From Halocaridina rubra (taxonomy: Eukaryota > Arthropoda > Malacostraca > Decapoda > Atyidae): 64,000 nt of DNA. A program made the translations under genes and the position numbers. Each line of letters begins with the position of its first letter. Positions within the stretch are counted from its first letter, which is position 1. Below are positions 40,868-51,608 of this stretch, piece by piece. Where the stretch lies: the NCBI GenBank assembly GCA_037179515.1, contig JAXCGZ010001906.1:62001-126000 (forward strand), in the 5' to 3' direction. Below the pieces are notes generated by a model. The model did not search any database, was not told the DNA's origin, and worked only from the letters and a program-made list of their open reading frames with translations.

Positions 40868-42329
40868 CCGAACAGACAGACTGATTTTGATAAATTTATT
40901 TTTATTTTGCTTTTTAACATTGCACATGAAACCCGATTACCATTGGCTCGATTATTGAAATGAATGAATCATAGGCTGCACACGAAAATTTTATCGATAG
41001 ACACGTTGCGAATCAGAATTTTTTTTTCTATTTTCAATATTAATTACGTTAACTAATATTTTCTTGTTTCCCATGTGGTAAACAATATTTCAGGAAATCT
41101 ACATGAGATTATGTGGTAACAGACTTAAGAAATTTTGCATGACGAGAAGACGTGTTATTTAAAATTTCATTTATTTGCGTGATAAGATTGAGTTTAAAGC
41201 ATTCGTGTTTTAAATATCCGTTAAAGGGTGATACTTGTTAAGAATTGTTTATATTTCCTTAGGATTTAGGAATTGGGAGAAAGCATATTAAGTAATTTTT
41301 GCTTATAATTGTGTTTTATATTCAAGCATTGACTGCTCATAGATTGGGAAGAAAAACTTTGGTGTCATTTATCGAGCCTAGGCTAAGCCTTTCATGTGTC
41401 TGAGTTGTCACTTGAAAATAAATTTTCTCCTTACTAGTAGAAATGTGTAATTTGTCTGCCTAGTAAGCTGTTAGCTTATCTTTGGTACATTTTGCATAGG
41501 ATCTTTGCCCTTTTGGCAACATTCCAGAATTTTACTTACGATATTTTATTTGTAGGTACTGCCATATACGCGCTCATACGCAGGCACGACCGCTATATTG
41601 TACTTGTTTGTATTACTTACGACATTTTATTTGTGGGTACTGCCATATACGCGCTCATGCGCAGGCACGACTGCTATAACGTACTTGTTTGTATTCTCTG
41701 GCACTGGGTGCTAGTCGGGAAAATTTGTTGTTGCTTATTCCTTTCATTTGCACCATAACCGCAGGTACTGCCACGTATTGCTGTTAAGCAGGCACGACTG
41801 CCATTCTGTATTACCAGTGTTTCATGCATTGTTTTGCAACATTTTGTTGCTGTTGCACTTGATTGTGTTGCTCATCCTTTCATTTGCACGATAACCGCAG
41901 GTACTGCCACATATTGCTGTTAAGCAGGCACGACTGCCATTCTGTATTACCAGTGTTTCATGCACTGTTTTGCAACATTTTGTTGCTGTTGCACTTGATT
42001 GTGTTGCTCATTCCTTTCATTTGCACGAATACCGCAGGTACTGCCACATATTGCTGTTAAGCAGGCACGACTGGCATTCCGTATTACCAGTGTTTTATTC
42101 ACTGTTTTGCAACATTTTGCTGCTGTTGCACTTGATTGCATTTTGAGTCACTTTTATGGCGAGGTTTTGAGATCACTTTTACGTTTAAGTTTGAACTGTG
42201 GTGTTGAATTTTTTTTTCTCCTTGGTGTTGTGTGGCACTTTCATTTTTTTTTCTACTACTGTATTGTAGAGAGTTGTTATTTTTTGTGGTTTATTTGACA
42301 CTTCGTTAGTGACTGTTTAGGAAACAAAC
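40868..42329 (+). other. Gypsy-1 leader with tandem repeats
   Basis: 1.46 kb between primer site and gag. It contains two copies of a unit of about 105 bp (41535-41640 and 41620-41700 region, TACTGCCATATACGCGCTCATRCGCAGGCACGA) and three copies of a 136-137-bp unit (starting at about 41761, 41897 and 42034 with GCAGGTACTGCCAC). All share GGTACTGCCAYRTA...GCAGGCACGACYGC, so they are related. A packaging or translation-control role is conceivable but is only a guess. Short ORFs over the repeats are not credible genes. Confidence 0.8.
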
Positions 42330-43541
42330 ATGGACACCATCAAAACATTCGATGAGGAGCGTTACCTGGACATAATGATTGCTAGGGGTGAGAGATACGG
42401 TTTTTCCCCAAGACAGAAGCTCTTCGAATGGCCTCATGAGAAGATGGTTGAACGCCGAGATAAGCTGGAGAAGAGAGCAAGTGATGAGGCACAGGCACAA
42501 GCACAACGTGAACATGAGCTTGCGCTTGCTCGGCTTCGAGCGGGAATCCCAGACAGTAGTCCTTTATCCGGAAACAGAGATTACAGGAACGGGAAGCATA
42601 AGAGCCCCTCACAGAACTTCAGTCGTCCAGCTCATCCTCCTCACACTCTTAAGCCTTATTACGACCATGCACCCACACTCAAGAAGGATGACCCGGTAAG
42701 ACGTAGGCCTCAGCAGTTCAGAGGCAAAGGCCATTACTCTGCTCCACCTTCCCAGGGTTTTCAGCCAAACTCTAAGAGCCACCACGCTCCCTCAGACAGC
42801 GGCGGCCCGCATAGCTGTCCAGCCACGCACTTGGCCCATGCTGTTGAAACAGGGCCAGAAAGGGCCAATGAGGATAACGCCGAGGAACCACCACACAAAC
42901 TTGCCAATGTGGAATTCATCGAACATGATGTTCTGGAAATGATCCCAAAATGCCTAGAAACCATAAATGGTGTGGAAGCTGAGATAGCTCTGGACACAGG
43001 GGCCAATGGCATACTTGTTGATGAGAGATTTGTCAGGGATAAAGATTATACCAGCGAAGTCGTTCGTGTGCGGGTTGCTGAAGGAACACCCCAAATACGA
43101 CGCTGCTGTGTCATTAACCTGGATTGCAAATACTACAAGGGAAAAGCCCCAGCTGTGGCAATGATTGGGCTTATGTACCCTGTCTTGATGGGTCGTGCAC
43201 TGAACCTAGTTCCTACTTTCCAGGCCGACTTCTACCATAAGGACATTTCTCGTTATAACTTTCCTTGGGGGAAGTCACATGAAGCCATTTCAGCAGCAAT
43301 TCCTGGCCTCGATGTCAAGAATTTGGACGATTCTCCAACTGACTCTGTTGAGTCTGCTGCAGTCAGTACACATAATGTGGAATGCGGAGAGTTTCCCCCT
43401 CCTTTACCAGATGATGCACCTCTAGAGCCATTGAAGTCCCGTCCAGACTTTGCCAAATTGCAGCAAGACTGCCCCAGCCTCAAACGCTGGATGCAGCAGG
43501 CCACCGAGGGAAGGACCTTCACAGTGAGAGGAGGAGGCTAG
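42330..43541 (+). CDS. Gypsy-1 gag remnant and protease
   Basis: A 403-codon ORF starts at ATG 42330. The N-terminal 75 residues are charged and Gln/Ala-rich helix (EAQAQAQREHELALARLRAG). Then follows a basic, Pro/His-rich region. A retroviral-type aspartic protease centres on ALDTGANGILVDERFV (residues about 222-237) with the LMGRAL flap/C-terminal motif at about residue 290. No capsid homology region and no CCHC knuckle is visible, so gag is short or has suffered an in-frame deletion. A TAG at 43539 stops it, but the frame continues straight into integrase, so this TAG is probably a mutation in a single gag-pol frame or, less likely, a read-through codon. Confidence 0.75.
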   Translation: MDTIKTFDEERYLDIMIARGERYGFSPRQKLFEWPHEKMVERRDKLEKRASDEAQAQAQREHELALARLRAGIPDSSPLSGNRDYRNGKHKSPSQNFSRPAHPPHTLKPYYDHAPTLKKDDPVRRRPQQFRGKGHYSAPPSQGFQPNSKSHHAPSDSGGPHSCPATHLAHAVETGPERANEDNAEEPPHKLANVEFIEHDVLEMIPKCLETINGVEAEIALDTGANGILVDERFVRDKDYTSEVVRVRVAEGTPQIRRCCVINLDCKYYKGKAPAVAMIGLMYPVLMGRALNLVPTFQADFYHKDISRYNFPWGKSHEAISAAIPGLDVKNLDDSPTDSVESAAVSTHNVECGEFPPPLPDDAPLEPLKSRPDFAKLQQDCPSLKRWMQQATEGRTFTVRGGG

Positions 43542-45030
43542 ATCACTTACGCCCTTGAAGATGGAGTACTTCGTAGGCATGTGACTAAAGATGGCCACAC
43601 CTTTAAACAGTTGGTGGTGCCCGCTTCGTTGTGCCGCCAGGCTATGTATGTGGCACATCATTTACCTCTGAGTGGACACAGAGGCAAAGCAAAAACTCGG
43701 CATGTCCTTCAGAAGGCTTTTGCATGGCCAAACATGTACACCGAGGTAGACAGATATGTAGGCTCCTGCCCTGTCTGTCAATCCACCTCTACGGCACTGG
43801 TACCGAAAGTTCCCATGGGGATAACTAAGCTCTCAATGGAGCCATTTTCCAAGATCGCGATTGACATATTAGGTCCTATTAATCCAGCTTCATCCACGGG
43901 GAAACAGTTCCTCCTGGTATATGTAGACCTGGCAACAAGGTACCCAGATGAAGTGCCACTGTCTTCTATCACGACTGAAGCAGTCGCTCATGCCCTATTT
44001 GAAATCTGCTCCAGGGTTGGCTTTCCTGAGCAGGTCACTTCTGACAATGGAAGTCAGTTTAAAAGTAGGCACTTTGAGGCTTTCTGTAACCTTTTAGAAA
44101 TGAAGCACATTCGTACGAGTGTCTATCTTGCCTAATCAAATGGAGCATGCGAACGCTATAACGGGACATTGAAGCGATGTTTGCACAAGCTAGTGATAGA
44201 TATACCTAGGCAGTGGGACAAGTATGTCCCTGCTGCACTTTTCTCCTTCAGAGACACGCCCCACGACACTACTGGATACTCGCCTTTTGAGCTGATTTAT
44301 GGTCATAAGGTCAGAGGCCCAGTGGAATTCTTGGCAGAATGTTGGGAGTCACCTACCATCAAAGATGACGATAGGGACGTCCATGAGTATAGTTTAAAGT
44401 TTCGTCTCACCTCAAAAAGCTTGGAAAACTGCACAATTAGCCATTAAGGGTCACCAGCAGACTGCCAAGCTCCTCTTTGACAAGCGTGCCCGGCGTCGTG
44501 CCCTGACACCCGAAGATCGAGCTCTGTTACTTCTTCCAACAGATACTCGCAAGCAAATGCTACGCTGGAAAGGGCCGTACACTGTGGTACACCGGGTGAC
44601 CCCTGACAATTATGTGCTAAATGTTGATGGCAATAACCGGAAATACCACATTAACCAGCTGAAGCTTTATTGTGAGGACCCGGAGGCCCACAGGGATCCT
44701 GCGCTGGCATTCTCAGCAACCCCTATAGATGCCCCCAGCATCAACAGAACCTCCGAGGCTGCAGCATCACAGGTGCTCCATTATAGCCACCCCTTACTTC
44801 CTATATTGGAATACTCCACCCTTGCAGACTTACGGGAGTGGAGTTTTTTGGAAGAAGCCCCTCTGGCCGCAGCCACCACCCTTGCAATTGAAGACATAAG
44901 CTTAGCTTTTGATGATGGTAAGGATCCTGTCATTCCCACACACCGAAAGGAAAGTGTGAGTAATTGCATTATTAACTCCAGACTGCAACCAAGTCAATGG
45001 GAACAGCTGAACAAACTATTAGAGGACTAA
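43542..45030 (+). pseudogene. Gypsy-1 integrase (HHCC, DDE, GPY/F), broken
   Basis: In frame with the gag-protease ORF. The zinc domain has HHLPLSGHRG and CPVC. The catalytic core has IAIDILGP, TSDNGSQF and NGACERYN (D, D, E). A TAA at 44133 interrupts the core just before the Glu motif. A one-base shift near 44415 precedes the C-terminal part (44419-45030), which has LRWKGPYTVVHRV...NYVLNV, a GPY/F module typical of Gypsy integrases. It then runs into a linker (LQPSQWEQLNKLLED) that elsewhere precedes RT, and is cut by the NL-C tail at 45030. Confidence 0.88.
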
Positions 45031-45333
45031 TCAAATCAAATCAAATCAAATCAAAACATTTATTTCCATTTTGTACAATGGTTATTCAACATTAATAGTA
45101 ACTTATAAGTAGACATGTAATTAAACTAATAAATAAGAGGGTTAGACATATAGTTAAATTAAATGTAGCTTTCATAGAAAATAATAATGCTGTACTAAAA
45201 ATGTTAAAAATGTTAACAATAATGTTAATAATAAAGTAGTAAGTATGCCACTAGATACAGGATCATTATTATCGGCATCATTTCCATATTTGTTTCCTTA
45301 CAATGAGAATAATTAGTTCTTAATGAGCAGCAA

Positions 45334-48185
45334 CTATTTGTCCAAAAGAAAACTATATAGTTTGCCTTTGAAAGCTGTGAAGGAGGATGCATTTTTAAGA
45401 TGCTCTGGAATATTATTCCAGAGTGTTGGCCCTTTGATAGTGATCATCTTTGAACCTGCTTCTGCGTTTGTTCTGTGAATAAAGAGCTCACTGCTCTGTC
45501 TTGTGTTGGTTCCCCTTATATCCCTGACTGTTTTTAAATCAAATAGCCAGCTAGGATAATGATGGTCCAAAATTTTGAATACAAAAACATAAATAGCATA
45601 AGCGACCTTATTTTCTGCCCGCAGCCACCCAAGTTTATTGAGAGCTGGTGTGATGTGGTCATATTTTCTTATTCCTCCCAGGGCAACTCGAGCTGCAAAA
45701 TTAATAAGCTTCTGTATTCTGTTTATCTGAGTCTTAGTGGTAGATCCCCAAACAGTTGTGCAGTAATTAATGTGACTTAGGGCTAGAGATTCAACAACAG
45801 TTATTCGAGTGGTAGTCTCAAAATTGTCTTTTATACGTGATAAGTACATTAATGTTCCTGTAACCTTTTTGCCTACTTTATCTATGTGGGAATCAAACAA
45901 CATGTGGTTATCAAAGAGAATTCCTAGGTTTTTGACTGTTTTGCTAGGTGTGATAATATTGTCGCAAAAATTAATTGTTGTGTTTTCTGGAATTTGTGCT
46001 ATGTGGAACCTTGAACCAATAAATATGCACTGTGTTTTGCTTTCGTTAATTAACAGCCCAATTTCTTGGAAATAGGTTTTAATTTTTGACAGAGTGTTTT
46101 CTGCTCTTAAAGTTAGCTCTGGGAGGTTATTAATATCACCACTAAGGAGTAGTTGAGTGTCATCTGCATATTGTACGACTAGACAGTCAGAAATGAAAGA
46201 AGATAGATCATTTACGTAAATGGAGAAGAGGATAGGACCAAGTACTGATCCCTGTGGAACACCATGATACATCCTTTGGCACAGAGATAATGTTGTTAAG
46301 ACATATGGACTGTTTACGATTAGATAGATACTCGCTAAACCAGCTTGGATCAATATTTAAGTTAATACATTAACTTAAAAGAATTTCATGGTTTACACTG
46401 TCGAAGGCTTTTGATAAGTCTAACAAAATTAGTATAGATATTTTTTTCATATCTATATTATTATATATACTATTCGTAACTTTAAGCAGTGCAGTTTCCG
46501 TCGAGAGTTTTGGTCTGAAACCATGTTGGCTAATCGTTAGTAGTCTATTTGATTCTAAATATGACATAAGTTGGCATGCAACAATTTTTTCTAATATTTT
46601 AGAGAAAATGGGTAGCAGGGAAATGGGACGATAGTTTGTCACATCTTCACTGTCTCCCTTTTTATGGAGAGGTATTACATGTGATAATTTCCAAGAGTCA
46701 GGAAACTTTTTAGTAACAATGGAAGTGTTCATAATAGTTAGAATATAGGATGCAATCATGGGTAGAGCATCTTTGATGAACTGAAATGGTATACCATCTG
46801 AACCATAAGAGCCAGAGTTTCTTAGGCTCTTTATGGTAAGAATTAGGGTAGCACAATCTATTGGAGTTAGCTTGAAGTACTCTCTTGTGTTTTCATTGGA
46901 AGAATTGTCATTTAAGCAATTACTCATATTCACTGATTTAATGTTTTCTTGAGTTTTTTCATATGTATTTTTGCCAACGTTAGCAAAATAGTTATTAAAG
47001 TTATCTGCTTTGTCTTTCAACTCCATAATATTTTCATAACTTTCCGAGGTACACTTTTCATTTGGTATCATGCTTCTTATCACATTCTATGTTGCTGCTG
47101 TATCATGTCTAGAGTCATTAAATTGTTTTTTGTAAAAGTCTTTTTTACTTACACTGATGAGAGATCTGACACGTTTCTTTTCTGTTTTATAACGTTCTCG
47201 GAGAGTCATATCATATCTATTCATTTTTAGCTCTTTTTGTATTTGATTTCTGATTTGCATTGCCTCTTTGATGTCATTAGTTAGCCAGGGGACTGAGGGG
47301 CGGGTTATTTTTCTTGTTACAATGGGTGCACAACTATCTAAGCATTCAAGGAAGACTTTTGTTAAAATCTCAACCTGCAAATCGACGTTATCTGTGTATT
47401 TAATTCTATTAAGTGCATTTGTGTTGTTGATCAATGTTTCACAAAAGATATCAGGGGAGTAATTTTTTAGACACCGGAATGTCTTGAGGAGAGGCTTCCT
47501 TTTCGGCTTGTTTATGTTTAGCATAGCAGTGTTCAGCTCGTGGTCTGCAATTGGGCAGGGAACTACGTCCCAATAGGGTATACTTTCCACTTTATTTGTA
47601 ATTATCAGATCTATAAGAGTCCTAGAATTAGGGGTTATGCGGGTGGGTTTTGTCACTATTTGTGTTAACTTCACAGTGTTGATCACCCTTTTCATTTTGT
47701 TATCTGCTGAGAGCAAGTCATCATTAAAATCACCAAGTATGTATATGGCTTTATGACGCACACAGATATTTCTGAATTTTTCTAGCAGATGATTGAATAA
47801 ACTGGTAGGTGCCTTAGGGTGACGTGTAAACACACCCTACAATGAAAGATGGAAGTTTCTGATACTGCACAGTGATCCATAAATCTTCGAGCTCCTCAGT
47901 TTTTTCTAAACCTGTGGTTATTTCTGATGCACTAAGATAATTTCTAACATAAATACAAACCCCACCCCCTCGGCCATGGTCATTGCGAAATATTTTAAAC
48001 TCTGGGATATTCACATATTTATTTTCAGTTGTAGGAGGAAGCCAAGTTTCACTTACACAGAGGATGTCTATGTTGTAGTCTTTTGTTAGCATTATTATTT
48101 CCTCAAAATGAGCGAGCAGGGACTGAGCGTTCACATGTACTAATGTTACATTCTTACCATGTTTCATTGGGGTGGTATCCATAGT
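45334..48185 (-). pseudogene. NL-C ORF2 (endonuclease and reverse transcriptase), a few lesions
   Basis: It starts at one of the ATGs at about 48185-48170, overlapping the end of ORF1. Endonuclease motifs: HVNAQSLLAH (Asn), CVSETWLP (Glu), VGCVYTSP, ILGDFNDDLL (Asp/Asn) and CPIADHELN, where ADH replaces the usual SDH. Frames change at about 47825 and 46360, and a stop lies near 47084. The RT has YGSDGIPFQFIKDA, NYRPISLLPIFSKILEKIV, LLDLSKAFDSVNH, HGVPQGSVLGPILF and catalytic YADD. The C-terminal GPTLWNNIPEHLK block ends at 45334. Clade is uncertain (CR1/L2/Jockey group). Confidence 0.87.
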
Positions 48186-49938
48186 CATAGTTGTAGTTTC
48201 GACTGTGTGATTCTGCTGGGAATTCATCATTGTAGTGTGTTCTGGGGTTAGCCCATGGATCCTGGTGTCTGTACCTGCCGTTGGATGTGTAATGCTGGTT
48301 TGAGTACGTGCCGTGGTATGATCTGGCCTTCCCAAAATTTGTATGCCTAGGTAAGTGACTAGGGTTGTAAGAGCCATCACTCCAGGAGAAGTCTCTTGTG
48401 CGTGGACGGCGGTAAGAGAGGTTTGTATCGTGTCTCTTTCTGTAGTCTCGCGTATAGGGGATTGTTTCATTACCTCTTTGCTGTTTATTTTGGTATGACT
48501 GTAGTTTGGGATATTTTGTAGAATACCCAGGTTGTGTCCATTGTTTGCCCCCACGAAATGGCTGGACAATTGTGCCTGTAGGCCATTGCTTCAGTTTGTA
48601 AGGCACATATTCAAATCCTTTCGATATCGTTATTGCAAAGGAAACCCAGTTTGGTTTGCGAGAAAGCTCCTTAATCAAGACTTCTTCAGAAGGAATGCCT
48701 TGATTTGTCAATGTATTACGTATCTCTCTCTCAAAGGGGTTGCCAGGAATGCGAATATATATTTGAGCTGTAACCCTTGCACTTGCATTATTGGGCAACT
48801 GTGGCTGTGGGGGAGAGGACTTCGATGGAATGTTTAGAATAGAGACTGCAGCTATTTTGTCTTTTCTGTTTTCTTCATTATTTTGCAGCCTATTGCTGGG
48901 TTGGTTATTTGTGCTGGAAGGTGTAATTTGGTTGTCCTGGTTAGTGATAGTTGCTGTGTTGTTAGGAGTAGTGGAGATTGACTCTATATCTTCTTCGCTG
49001 TTTTGCAACTCTATACCAGGTTGGTTGTTTGTGCTGGGAAGAATCTTGTTCTGGTTAGTGCCTGTTGTTGTATTGTTAGGAGTAGTGGGGAAGGACGCTG
49101 TTGTTTCATCACTATTTTGTAACCTGTTACTGATTTGATTATTTATGCTAGATGGTGTATTCAGGTTTTCTTGATGACTATCACTTTTATCTGGATCTAC
49201 CTCTTCTTCACTACCACTGTCACATTCGTCTCTCAATGCAATGAAGGAATTGTGAGTAGAGACAGAAAACCTAGTTTGCAAAACCTGAGGGTTGTTGATA
49301 GTAGGGACATCATCGTTGTTAGGTGACAGCACTGAATTGAGAGGTGGAGATGTTTCTGATAGGAGTTTCAGCCTAGAATTATCTCTTTTAAGTAGGACAA
49401 TGTCAGATTCTAGCAAACCCACCTTGTGTTGTAAGGCTTTCACCTTTTCAGCATCTGCTTCCAAAATTTTCACCTTATCTGCAAGACTTTCTATCATTCG
49501 ATGTAGGTCTCCTAGGTCGTGTGTTTTTTTAGACTCTATGAATTTTACAGCCGAAGTTTGAGGTTGAAAGAGTTTGTCAAGTTCACCGTTCATTGAGATA
49601 TTCAGGACACTTGCGCTAAAAGTTATTATGTTTGTAATTATGTCTTTTTTAATTTGTTTTTTTATGATGTGTTTACCACTGTATTGGGGAAAGAGTTCCA
49701 CTACCTTCGAAAGCAAAAGTTGACTTGTTTTGTACAGAGTGACTTTTTTAATTTTTTCCAATTCCCTTCTGATGTCCTCACGTGAATATACGAATATTCT
49801 GTCCAGAGATGATATAAACACTTCTGGAAAATTATCAGTATTTACACACGTAAGGTCAGAAAGGTCAACATTTTCCGATGAGGACATTCTGGTGTGAATG
49901 GGAGGGAAACTGCGGTATGAGGGGAACTGCAGGTTCAC
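48154..49938 (-). CDS. NL-C ORF1 protein, 594 aa, intact
   Basis: A long intact frame. Residues about 1-135 are a folded-looking helical region. A coiled coil follows at about 145-195 (IESLADKVKILEADAEKVKALQ...). Residues about 250-365 hold a low-complexity Asn/Thr/Ser region with three related units of about 35-40 residues (QNSDETTASFPTTPNN, QNSEEDIESISTTPNN, LQNNEEN). A conserved-looking region at about 395-460 contains IYIRIPGNPFEREIRNTL and NWVSFAITISKG; the tail is Arg/Tyr/His-rich and basic, suited to RNA binding. No zinc knuckle is seen. Function as the element's RNA-binding ORF1 protein is inferred from position before ORF2. Confidence 0.8.
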   Translation of the reverse strand: MNLQFPSYRSFPPIHTRMSSSENVDLSDLTCVNTDNFPEVFISSLDRIFVYSREDIRRELEKIKKVTLYKTSQLLLSKVVELFPQYSGKHIIKKQIKKDIITNIITFSASVLNISMNGELDKLFQPQTSAVKFIESKKTHDLGDLHRMIESLADKVKILEADAEKVKALQHKVGLLESDIVLLKRDNSRLKLLSETSPPLNSVLSPNNDDVPTINNPQVLQTRFSVSTHNSFIALRDECDSGSEEEVDPDKSDSHQENLNTPSSINNQISNRLQNSDETTASFPTTPNNTTTGTNQNKILPSTNNQPGIELQNSEEDIESISTTPNNTATITNQDNQITPSSTNNQPSNRLQNNEENRKDKIAAVSILNIPSKSSPPQPQLPNNASARVTAQIYIRIPGNPFEREIRNTLTNQGIPSEEVLIKELSRKPNWVSFAITISKGFEYVPYKLKQWPTGTIVQPFRGGKQWTQPGYSTKYPKLQSYQNKQQRGNETIPYTRDYRKRHDTNLSYRRPRTRDFSWSDGSYNPSHLPRHTNFGKARSYHGTYSNQHYTSNGRYRHQDPWANPRTHYNDEFPAESHSRNYNYDYGYHPNETW

Positions 49939-50162
49939 CTAAGAAAGGTCCTTTTTAGGTCGGTCGCGAGAGGTTGTGGTTGAAATCGGTAACACTGGGA
50001 GAGACACTCTCAACGGTTTCTGATACGTTATAAGATTATAATGAATTTTCATTGTATCTTTTTAAACACTAAAGTTGTAATAATCACTCTGACTTTAATT
50101 TGAAGATTTATATTTCAGTATGCTTTCGTTAATTTTATAGCTGTACATTTAAACTCTGTCAC

Positions 50163-51608
50163 TTGATAAATGCAATATTATCGGGAGCTCAATGCATACA
50201 CGTCCACTCTCTTTCTCTTTCCAACATCTTCAACGACCTCCCAGGCATTACCACTACCCTTGAGCATCATGTCAGATTGACTGACTCAGAGCCATTTCGG
50301 CATTCCTATGGTCTACCCCACCAGCTGTCCTTACGGCTCAAGGAAGATCATGACCCTTGGGTCCGCCTCGGAATAGTTGAAAAGAGCATTTCGCCTTGGT
50401 GTTCACCGTTACTGGCAGTGCGTAAGCGAGATGGCAGTCACAGATTCTGCCTTGACTGTCGTAAGCTTAACTCCCATACCATCTTTGATGGAGAGCCCAT
50501 TGCTGACGCCGAGTATATTTTCTCGTTGCTTTCCCAAGCCCATTACCTGTCCAAGTTGGATCTGGCCAGTGAATTTTGGCAAGTCCCGTTGAGCGAGACT
50601 ACCAAGCCTCTTACAGCCTTTTCTACAAGATATGGTCTATACCAGTTTAGGGTCATGCCTTTTGGTATGGTAAATGCCCCTGGCTGCTTCAGCAGACTCA
50701 TGAGGATAGTACTACAGGATCTCGACAATGTTTCATGCTTTATAGACGACATCCTGGTACATTCTCAGGATTGGTCATCGCACCTTGAGACCCTCCGCAG
50801 AGTTCTCACTCGTCTGAACCAGCATGGACTTCATTTAAAGCCTTTCAAATGTGAGATTGGTTTCACACAATTGCAGTATCTCGGCCACGTGGTTGGAGAA
50901 GGAGTTATGTCCCCTTTACATAACAGGGTACAAGCTATTAAGGATATGGAGAAACCTGCTACTGTCACTCAACTGAGATCATTCCTGGGTAGTGTCATCT
51001 ACTACCAATGGTTCATTCCACACTTTAATACTATCGCTGCCACTTTGCAGCAAATGACCTCCTCGAAGCAAGGTAAAACCTCCCCTGTCCAATGGCCAGA
51101 GGAAGCGGAGAGAGCATTTTTCAAGCTCCGAGAAGCATTGGCGGGTGAGCCAGTATTACAATTGGTAAACCCTGATTTTCCATTTATCTTGCAGACCGAC
51201 GCCTCAGACGAAGGCCTGGGTGCCGTGCTCTTGCAAGCCCGATCAGACAACTCAGCAGAAGTAGCTCCAGTGCGATATGCAAGCCGCAGGCTTCGCCCTG
51301 CAGAGCGAAATTACTCCACCGTGGAGAAGGAAGCTCTAGCTGCATATTGGGCCATAAAGAAATTTGAAGTCCATCTGTATGGCCAACATTTTACACTGAG
51401 AAGCGACCACCGACCTCTCCTATATTTACAGACTGAAGACAAGCTAAATCCTCGTCTGAAAAGGTGGGCACTTTACCTGAATCTTTTCAAATTCACTGCC
51501 CAACATGTTCATGGCAAGGACAATGACCTTGCTGATCTACTAAGTCGATGGTCGTTACCCTCAAATGAGGAAGCTGGTGCTGTTAGCCTAAATTTGACTA
51601 GTCGGTAA
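50163..51608 (+). CDS. Gypsy-1 reverse transcriptase and RNase H
   Basis: An open frame of about 480 codons; the first 15 or so residues may come from the NL-C junction. The true Gypsy-1 part starts at about SNIFNDLPGITTT. RT motifs: KRDGSHRFCLDCRKLN, LDLASEFWQVPL (Glu where Gly is usual), FRVMPFGMVNAPGCF and the catalytic FIDD. RNase H: QTDASDEGLGAVL (Asp), VEKEALAAYWA (Glu) and RSDHRPL (Asp). It ends with DNDLADLLSRW, the usual Gypsy RNase H end, then a stop within 20 codons; no integrase follows, in keeping with integrase lying upstream. Confidence 0.92.
   Translation: MINAILSGAQCIHVHSLSLSNIFNDLPGITTTLEHHVRLTDSEPFRHSYGLPHQLSLRLKEDHDPWVRLGIVEKSISPWCSPLLAVRKRDGSHRFCLDCRKLNSHTIFDGEPIADAEYIFSLLSQAHYLSKLDLASEFWQVPLSETTKPLTAFSTRYGLYQFRVMPFGMVNAPGCFSRLMRIVLQDLDNVSCFIDDILVHSQDWSSHLETLRRVLTRLNQHGLHLKPFKCEIGFTQLQYLGHVVGEGVMSPLHNRVQAIKDMEKPATVTQLRSFLGSVIYYQWFIPHFNTIAATLQQMTSSKQGKTSPVQWPEEAERAFFKLREALAGEPVLQLVNPDFPFILQTDASDEGLGAVLLQARSDNSAEVAPVRYASRRLRPAERNYSTVEKEALAAYWAIKKFEVHLYGQHFTLRSDHRPLLYLQTEDKLNPRLKRWALYLNLFKFTAQHVHGKDNDLADLLSRWSLPSNEEAGAVSLNLTSR

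Larger units (their letters stand above)
45031..50160 (-). mobile_element. NL-C non-LTR retrotransposon inserted in Gypsy-1 pol
   Basis: On the minus strand: ORF1 (49938-48154), overlapping ORF2 with endonuclease (about 48185-47087) and RT (47083-45334), a 0.3-kb 3' UTR with AATAAA and a (TTTGA)n tail ending at 45031. The 5' end is not sharply defined (50.0-50.2 kb), and I could not find a target duplication. Its 3' tail interrupts the Gypsy-1 reading frame directly after LLED. Confidence 0.85.

Noticed and set aside
41492..42298. ORFs over the Gypsy-1 leader
   Set aside because: They follow the tandem repeats and overlap one another; the first credible start is 42330.
43539..43541. Programmed stop read-through between Gypsy-1 protease and integrase
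   Set aside because: The TAG is in frame, but the gene has other lesions (TAA at 44133, frameshift near 44415), so a simple mutation is more likely without other copies to compare.
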